Source of the DNA: Methylocystis hirsuta
GTDB lineage: Bacteria > Pseudomonadota > Alphaproteobacteria > Rhizobiales > Beijerinckiaceae
Length of the DNA: 64,000 nucleotides
Direction: 5' to 3'
Assembly (NCBI RefSeq): GCF_003722355.1
Contig: NZ_QWDD01000001.1
Location: 2,232,001 to 2,296,000 of the forward strand
Below, in pieces: positions 58,858 to 64,000 of this stretch. Position numbers and translations under genes: made by a program. How positions within the stretch are numbered: position 1 is the stretch's first letter; the number at the start of each line of letters is the position of its first letter. A model generated the notes under the pieces. The model worked only from the letters and a program-made list of their open reading frames with translations. It searched no databases and was not told the DNA's origin.

Positions 58858-60222
58858 TTGAAGGCTGACAGCGGAGCAGATAAAGGGACGACGCCGAATG
58901 GCGCCGGCGCCCGCGCATTGGTCATTGGGCCTTATGTGCCTCAAGGCGGCGCGGCGCGTGCGCGCGACACGGCGGCGCGTCTCATGGAGGCGGTGGGGCT
59001 CGCCGAGGCGATCGACCTCGATGTCGTCGGTCAATTGCCGATATCGCTGAACGAGGTTCGGCCGGCGACGTATCTGGGGAAGGGCAAAGTCGAGGAGATC
59101 GGCGAACTCGTCAAGTCGAAGGACGCCGCGCTCGTGAGCATGGACTGCCAGCTCTCGCCCGTGCAGCAGCGCAATCTCGAAAGGGCGTGGGACGCCAAGG
59201 TCATCGACAGGACCGGGCTCATTCTCGAAATCTTCGGCGAGCGCGCCCGAACCAAGGAAGGCGCGCTGCAGGTGGAGCTCGCGCATCTGGCCTATCAGAA
59301 GTCGCGGCTCGTCCGCTCCTGGACCCACCTTGAACGCCAGCGCGGCGGTTTCGGCTTTCTTGGCGGCCCGGGCGAAACGCAGATCGAGACCGACCGGCGC
59401 CTGATCGAGGAGCGGATGCGGCGCATCGAGCACGATCTCGACAAGGTGAAGCGCACGCGCGCGCTGCATCGTAAGACGCGGCGCGACGTTCCCTATCCGG
59501 TGGTCGCGCTCGTCGGCTACACGAATGCCGGAAAGTCCACGCTTTTCAACCGTCTGACCAAGGCCGAGGTGCTCGCGCAGGACATGCTGTTCGCGACCCT
59601 CGATCCAACGCTGCGCCAGATCAAACTGCCGCATGGCGCGCGCATCCTGCTCTCCGACACGGTGGGATTCATCTCCGACCTGCCCACCATGCTTGTCTCG
59701 GCCTTCCGAGCGACGCTCGAAGAAGTGACGCTCGCCGACGTGGTTCTCCATATTCGCGACGTCGCCCACGAAGATTGGGAAGCGCAGGCGAAGGACGTCG
59801 AGGCGATCCTGAGCGAACTCGGTCTGAAAGGCGAAGCCGAAGGGCGGATTTTGGAAGTTTGGAACAAGATCGACGCGCTCGATCCGGAACGGCTTTCGGC
59901 GCTTCAGCTCGCGGTGAGCGGGATCGAGCCACAACGCCGGCCGACGCTCGTATCGGCCTTGACCGGGCAGGGGCTCGATGCGTTGCTGGCAAGGATCGAG
60001 TCCACGCTGGCGGCGGGACGCATTCGTTTTGAAATGGACCTCGACGTCGCCGACGGCGAGGGGCTCGCCTGGCTTCACGCCCACACGGAAGTGCTCGAAC
60101 GTGAAGCGCTGCCGGAGGGCGGCGTCCATCTCGTCGTGCGTATCGATCCTGAACGTTCCGAGGGTCTCGCGAGGCGCTTTCCGCAGGCCGAAATGATCCG
60201 CGAAGCCGGCGTGGGGCGCTGA
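58858..60222 (+). CDS. hflX: GTPase HflX
   Basis: This ribosome-splitting GTPase has 454 residues. The N-terminal HflX domain has [85 protein letters not shown] and [25 protein letters not shown]; the G domain has G1 [13 protein letters not shown]3 DTVGF and G4 NKID. The start is TTG at 58858, four bases after the hfq stop, so the genes are cotranscribed. Confidence 0.96.
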   Translation: MKADSGADKGTTPNGAGARALVIGPYVPQGGAARARDTAARLMEAVGLAEAIDLDVVGQLPISLNEVRPATYLGKGKVEEIGELVKSKDAALVSMDCQLSPVQQRNLERAWDAKVIDRTGLILEIFGERARTKEGALQVELAHLAYQKSRLVRSWTHLERQRGGFGFLGGPGETQIETDRRLIEERMRRIEHDLDKVKRTRALHRKTRRDVPYPVVALVGYTNAGKSTLFNRLTKAEVLAQDMLFATLDPTLRQIKLPHGARILLSDTVGFISDLPTMLVSAFRATLEEVTLADVVLHIRDVAHEDWEAQAKDVEAILSELGLKGEAEGRILEVWNKIDALDPERLSALQLAVSGIEPQRRPTLVSALTGQGLDALLARIESTLAAGRIRFEMDLDVADGEGLAWLHAHTEVLEREALPEGGVHLVVRIDPERSEGLARRFPQAEMIREAGVGR

Positions 60223-60257
60223 CGGGCGGCGCGTAATTTTCAGACGTTAGAGAGATA

Positions 60258-61079
60258 TCAACGCGGCTTGCGCTCCGCGCCTTTCGCCTCGACCCACAGC
60301 GCTTCCATCTCGTCGAGAGACGCTGCTTCAGGAGAACGGCCCATCTCTGCAAGGCGGCGCTCGATGTGGTGAAACCGCCGCTCGAATTTCGTATTGGCGC
60401 CGCGAAGCGCCTGCTCGGGATCGACCTTGGCGTGGCGCGCAAGATTGGCGACGACGAACAAGAGATCGCCGATCTCCTCTTCAAGCGCCGGCGAAGCGTC
60501 GACGCCGGGACGCGCGAGTTCCGCGGCGACTTCCTCGGTTTCCTCCCGAATCTTGCTCAGAACCTGCTGCGCGTCGTCCCAATCGAAGCCGACCCCGGAC
60601 GCCTTGTGTTGCAGCTTGAGGGCGCGGGTCAGGGCGGGCAGGGCGAGCGGCACGCCGTCGAGCAGGCTTGCCGGCGGAGCGCCCTGCTTGCCCGCCTTCT
60701 CGCGCGCTTTGATTGCGCTCCACTGCGCGCTCACGCCGTCGGCGTCGAGAGACGGGGCGTCGCCGAAAACATGCGGATGCCGGCGAATGAGCTTGTCGCA
60801 GATCGCGTCGACGACGTCTTTGAAGGCGAAAGCGTCCTGCTCCTGCGCCATTCGGGCATGGAACACGACCTGCAAGAGGAGATCGCCTAACTCGTCTTGG
60901 AGATCGGTAAGATCGCCGCGCTCGATGGCGTCAGCGACTTCATAGGCCTCCTCGATCGTGTAGGGCGCGATCGAGCGGAAATCCTGCTCGAGATCCCAGG
61001 GACAACCGCTGCCGGGCGTGCGCAGCGCCGCCATGATTTCGATCAGCCTGGCGACATCGCCGTGCGGTCGTCCGGACAT
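60258..61079 (-). CDS. mazG: Nucleoside triphosphate pyrophosphohydrolase MazG
   Basis: The 273-residue protein has two MazG domains. The first (GDVARLIEIMAALRTPGSGCPWDLEQDFRSIAPYTIEEAYEVADAIERGDLTDLQDELGDLLLQVVFHARMAQEQ) carries the EExxE...ELGD metal residues; the second (ETEEVAAELARPGVDASPALEEEIGDLLFVVANLARHAKVDPEQALR) repeats them. It hydrolyses non-canonical NTPs or ppGpp. The start at 61079 follows GGGGAG. It is convergent with hflX, as is standard in the order. Confidence 0.96.
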   Translation of the reverse strand: MSGRPHGDVARLIEIMAALRTPGSGCPWDLEQDFRSIAPYTIEEAYEVADAIERGDLTDLQDELGDLLLQVVFHARMAQEQDAFAFKDVVDAICDKLIRRHPHVFGDAPSLDADGVSAQWSAIKAREKAGKQGAPPASLLDGVPLALPALTRALKLQHKASGVGFDWDDAQQVLSKIREETEEVAAELARPGVDASPALEEEIGDLLFVVANLARHAKVDPEQALRGANTKFERRFHHIERRLAEMGRSPEAASLDEMEALWVEAKGAERKPR

Positions 61080-61090
61080 GAGCTCTCCCC

Positions 61091-61130
61091 AAAAGAAAAG
61101 CGCCGCGGCCCTCAAGGAGGATCGCGGCGC
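61091..61130 (-). terminator. Terminator of the cold-shock gene (minus strand)
   Basis: GCGCCGCG (61100-61107) pairs with CGCGGCGC (61123-61130). Read on the minus strand the stem is followed by TTTTCTTTT (61091-61099 complement). It separates the cold-shock gene from mazG. Confidence 0.85.
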
Positions 61131-61150
61131 ACGGATCTACGGAGCGAGGC

Positions 61151-61816
61151 TCAATCCAGGATGATCGACAGCGCTTCTCTGCCTTTCGCCGTATCGACGA
61201 CCTGCATAGTGACCGGCTGGCCCTCGGCGAGCCGGTTCACGCCGGATGGACCCAGAATCGAAATATGGACGAACACGTCCTTGCCGCCGTCGTTCGACTG
61301 CACGAAGCCGAAGCCCTTTGTCTCGTCGAACCATTTGACCTTGCCGGAGACCGGAACGGCGGTCGACGGATCTGGCGCCTGGCGACGGGGCCGGGGGCTG
61401 TCAAAGCCGCCCCCCGCGCGCGGCGGCGGCGGCGGCGCACGCTCAGCGGCGCCAGCCAAGTCGACTTCGAGAATGCGCGCCACTTGCTGGCCCTTCACCG
61501 AGCTCGTGACCTGCACCTGCAACTTCGCGCCGGGCGGCAGCGTGTCGTAACCCGCCGCCTGAACCGCGCCGATATGGAGGAAGGCGTCGCCGGTGCCATT
61601 GGCAAGCTCTACGAAGCCGAAGCCCTTGTCAGTTTTAAACCACTTCACAATGGCGTCGACTGCTGGCTCGTTCGACATCGGAGGCGGCGCATCTGGAAAT
61701 CCGCCGCCAAAGGGTGATCGCGGCGCCCGGCTCGTTCGCGGCGAATCATAGCTATACGGGGCGTCGTCATCAAATCCGCGCTTGCGGGGGCCCCGAAAAT
61801 CTCTACCTTTGCTCAT
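61151..61816 (-). CDS. Twin cold-shock-domain protein with disordered N-terminus
   Basis: The 221-residue protein has a low-complexity, Arg/Gly/Pro-rich N-terminus (residues 1-50), CSD1 (AIVKWFKTDKGFGFVELANGTGDAFLHIGAVQ), a Pro-rich linker with six consecutive Pro, and CSD2 (GKVKWFDETKGFGFVQSNDGGKDVFVHISIL). RNP motifs are intact in both. The start at 61816 is preferred. This is the second two-domain cold-shock protein in the window; it lacks the downstream DUF192 partner. Confidence 0.9.
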   Translation of the reverse strand: MSKGRDFRGPRKRGFDDDAPYSYDSPRTSRAPRSPFGGGFPDAPPPMSNEPAVDAIVKWFKTDKGFGFVELANGTGDAFLHIGAVQAAGYDTLPPGAKLQVQVTSSVKGQQVARILEVDLAGAAERAPPPPPRAGGGFDSPRPRRQAPDPSTAVPVSGKVKWFDETKGFGFVQSNDGGKDVFVHISILGPSGVNRLAEGQPVTMQVVDTAKGREALSIILD

Positions 61817-62124
61817 GTCTACCTGCTCGTCTCCGCCAAAAACGGCAAGACCGCTATGCCAACCTTGTGCGCCCAACCGCTCCAGTTGGCGCGTCTCAAA
61901 AAACGCGCCCGCCCGGAAACGACGATGATGTGCCTCTTGAATGCCATATAGTCCCGCGCAGCGAGCCTTTTACCAGAGTTTCGCCCCGGAAGGCCAGAGA
62001 ATTCCGAGGGGTGAACCAAAAATCCAAACAGTCGCCATAGTTTGACAACCGCGCGCCGCCGCCGGCGTCGGCGGGAATGATAGCGTTTGCAGCGCCTTAG
62101 ATAGGGAGGTTTGCCGGCATAGCC
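61817..62124. other. Intergenic region and probable leader of the cold-shock gene
   Basis: These 308 bases hold no supported gene. Both flanking genes read leftward, so the promoter and leader of the cold-shock gene must lie here. A long untranslated leader would fit cold-shock regulation, but I see no conserved RNA motif. Confidence 0.5.
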
Positions 62125-63369
62125 TCAACGCGCCGCATCCGCCGTCCAGCCCTTGCCCCTGCGCCAGCTCTCGTAGCGGGCATGAGCCGGCGCAGGCCAC
62201 GAGGCGAGCGGCGGCTCGACCCGCGCTTTGTCGCCGTGGCGACCGTCGTCAAGATGCTCGTCCATCGCAAAGTAGAAGCCGCCGCCCACTCTATCCCATA
62301 CGGCTAGGGCGTCGGTTCGACCGCAAAAAAAATGGCCTCCACGCCAGAACCAGCTGCACCCGGAATAGGCGATCGTCTCCTGATCGATCGCCACGCCGTA
62401 GAGTTCCGGATGCTCGAGGTTGCAGGTTTCGCAGCCGTTCGTGATATCCCATAAAGCTTCAATCACCTGCATTTTGTTCTGCGCGCTCAGGCGCGAGACG
62501 GCTGAGAAAAACTCGGCGTTTCGCAGCGGCTCGACGATCTCTGGTTTTTGGCCTGTGGCGAGGCTCTTCATCGTCGAGCCGGGCTCTGGCCGAAACTGCG
62601 TGCTGCTCTCAACAATTTGCCCGGTATTCGCGCGCCACTGGCGAATCGTTCCTTCGGCGAGCGGGCTCGCGGGCGAGATGAAAGCAAAGCCTTCCGCATC
62701 GCGTATCGGCCGAGAATATGGCGTCCCGACGCACTCCTCTCCGAGTTCATGGCGTGTCACCACGCCAGAACTCCTGCTCTCCACAACGGCGAAGAAGGCG
62801 CAATCACCCGACGCGACCCCACCTTCTTCGATCAATACGGCGTCAGTGTCACCACTTTTCCAGCGATCGTCGACCATAAAAGGGGGATAATTGCGAAGGA
62901 TGTAACGCTCTTCTATAACCACTCGACCTCGGTGAGTGAGCGTGCGCCGTCCGTCTATCGTCTTCCAGGTCAGGATCTCGCTTCCGAGCTTGAGGCCAAC
63001 ACGCGGAACCTCTTCCGGCGCGTCAAGATCCGTCGGCAACTCAGAGAGCCGGACTCGCGTCTGCGTCTCGACGCAGTCGGTGAGTCCCCCGGCTGCTAGC
63101 AGGCCGCAAGCCTCCCTTCGGGACAGCCACCTCCGCTGCTCCGCCTGTATCAGGTCGTGCGAAGCCTTGTTGCCTCTACCACGCAAGGCTTTCAAAGCTG
63201 CAAAGTAGTTGCGGGAGATGGCGTCATCCTGCCATTTGAGCTGCGCATCGGCGCAGATCGTCGTTTCGACCAGCGACGCCGCCTTGGTGCAGTCGATGGC
63301 TTGGGACGGCAGGGCGGAAAGGAGCAGCGCCGACGTTGCAAGCGATGCGCTCGAAAAATGAGACTTCAA
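62125..63369 (-). CDS. Exported protein with an N-terminal LprI-like domain
   Basis: The 414-residue protein has a signal peptide (cleavage after SQA). Residues 25-90 have the LprI/DUF1311 pattern: IDCTKAASLVETTICADAQLKWQDDAISRNYFAALKALRG...LIQAEQRRWLSRREACG with conserved Cys. This domain occurs in lysozyme-inhibitor-like proteins. The rest (beta-rich, with GCETCNLEHPELYGVAID and CSWFWRGGHFFCGRTDALAVWD) is unfamiliar. Its envelope role is unclear. Confidence 0.78.
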   Translation of the reverse strand: MKSHFSSASLATSALLLSALPSQAIDCTKAASLVETTICADAQLKWQDDAISRNYFAALKALRGRGNKASHDLIQAEQRRWLSRREACGLLAAGGLTDCVETQTRVRLSELPTDLDAPEEVPRVGLKLGSEILTWKTIDGRRTLTHRGRVVIEERYILRNYPPFMVDDRWKSGDTDAVLIEEGGVASGDCAFFAVVESRSSGVVTRHELGEECVGTPYSRPIRDAEGFAFISPASPLAEGTIRQWRANTGQIVESSTQFRPEPGSTMKSLATGQKPEIVEPLRNAEFFSAVSRLSAQNKMQVIEALWDITNGCETCNLEHPELYGVAIDQETIAYSGCSWFWRGGHFFCGRTDALAVWDRVGGGFYFAMDEHLDDGRHGDKARVEPPLASWPAPAHARYESWRRGKGWTADAAR

Positions 63370-63608
63370 GAGAGAATCCTTGTGTGGAGCCCGCCAGATA
63401 TTCCCCGGTTCGATACAATTTTTCGTGCAATTTGCCGCCTCTGACTAGGCCCCGCGGACACTGAAAGCGCCGCATGTGCGTGGGATGTCGGCGGCGGCTC
63501 CAATGAGTCAACGGGGAGAGCCGTGAACTTTCTTATGGGCTCTACACCCGAGATTCGCATAATCCATATTATGGAACTAAACGACGTCGTTTGGCGATGG
63601 CCGCCACG

Positions 63609-64000
63609 TCAGACTTCGAGCGCCATTCCGTCAAACGCCGGCGTGACATTTTCCGGCAGCGTTGCGGCGAGCGCGTCATAGTCCAAATCAACGTGCAGAT
63701 CCGTCAGAACGGCGCGCTTTGGCTTGAAATGCGCGATGAAGTCCAGCGCCTGACTGACGGACAGATGCGTGCCATGCCGCTGATGGCGCAGCGCATCGAT
63801 GATCCAAAGATCCAGCCCTTCGAGATATTGCGCGCTCTCAGGCGGAATGGCGTGAAGATCCGGCGTGTAGGCCATGTTGTCGAAGCGGAAGCCGAGCGCG
63901 TCCATGTCGCCATGGTCCAACCGAAACGGCGTGGCGACGATCGCGCCGCCGGGTCCGTCGACCGTCTCGGCGCGCCCCAGATGCAGCCGATGTTCGGTCA
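63609..64000 (-). CDS. MBL-fold metallo-hydrolase, C-terminal part (continues beyond window)
   Basis: The frame is open to base 64000, so only the last 130 residues are seen. It has ATPFRLDHGDMDALGFRFDNMAYTPDLHAIPPESAQYLEGLDLWIIDALRH and ALDFIAHFKPKRAVLTDLHVDLDYDALAATLPENVTPAFDGMALEV, the C-terminal half of PhnP-like beta-lactamase-fold phosphodiesterases, with the His in LTDLH and Asp of YTPD/IIDAL kept. In Rhizobiales it usually follows metG-tatD upstream, consistent with a gene entering from the right edge. Confidence 0.88.
   Translation of the reverse strand, partial: TEHRLHLGRAETVDGPGGAIVATPFRLDHGDMDALGFRFDNMAYTPDLHAIPPESAQYLEGLDLWIIDALRHQRHGTHLSVSQALDFIAHFKPKRAVLTDLHVDLDYDALAATLPENVTPAFDGMALEV

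Noticed and set aside
1..64000. CRISPR arrays, rRNA genes, prophage or conjugation modules, methane or methanol oxidation genes
   Set aside because: I looked for evenly spaced direct repeats, rRNA signatures and these gene families and saw none, so the methanotroph suggestion rests on indirect features only.

Overview
The window is a high-GC chromosomal segment of an alphaproteobacterium, most likely in the Hyphomicrobiales (Rhizobiales). The evidence is the order dusB-ntrB-ntrC-ntrY-ntrX-hfq-hflX with a convergent mazG, the hom-glpX pair, petABC, a petP/petR-like regulator pair, a lipoyl synthase region with a Coq10-like gene, a fused ispDF, rhizobial-type palindromic repeats, a phasin (polyhydroxyalkanoate granules) and a class III aminotransferase resembling hopanoid HpnO. 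These fit a Methylocystis/Methylosinus-like organism, but no C1-oxidation gene lies here, so the genus is inference.

Layout. 1-962: right part of an insertion sequence with a DDE (rve) transposase. 1056-7354: small cytochrome c, GtrA-like protein, hemF, a hypothetical, trmL and the cytochrome bc1 operon petABC. 7473-13615: SmbP-like protein, hom, glpX, a tiny lipoprotein, an RsmB-family methyltransferase and guaA. 13628-17604: VapBC-type toxin-antitoxin, small secreted proteins, an isoprenylcysteine-methyltransferase-like membrane protein, a chagasin-type protease inhibitor, an NDUFAF5-like methyltransferase and an L,D-transpeptidase. 17982-25301: YbjN, proC, TetR regulator, a histidine kinase/response regulator/MarR cluster, ilvE and the HpnO-like aminotransferase. 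25737-30599: twin cold-shock protein, DUF192, three tRNAs around a complex I accessory subunit, DUF2865, and a DUF47-PiT-Nudix operon. 30720-42009: secreted proteins, metC, an orphan amino-acid binding protein, DUF2478, a VWA-DnaJ pair, D,D-carboxypeptidase with SPOR domain, phasin and dnaE. 42196-46494: lipA and a Coq10-like gene separated by a lower-GC block of secreted or lipoproteins. 46479-48553: pncC/cinA and an IS110-family (IS1111-type) element. 48580-61816: arfB, DUF2200, ispDF, the ntr regulon block, hfq, hflX, mazG and a second twin cold-shock protein. 62125-64000: LprI-domain protein and a partial MBL-fold hydrolase.

The most notable item is the IS1111-type element at about 47116-48515. 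It sits in the middle of a REP-like palindrome pair. Its 3' non-coding region can fold into a stem-loop whose two sides carry a 9-nt sequence complementary to the right side of the reconstructed empty target and a 7-nt sequence identical to the left side. This is the architecture expected of the target-binding loop of an IS110/IS1111 guide (bridge/seeker) RNA. Other points worth checking are a two-unit 36-bp repeat inserted in frame into the active-site glycine loop of HemF, a GlpX that has lost the metal-binding Asp of its DPxEGT motif, and two adjacent tRNA-Arg genes that differ at three positions, one of them in the anticodon.
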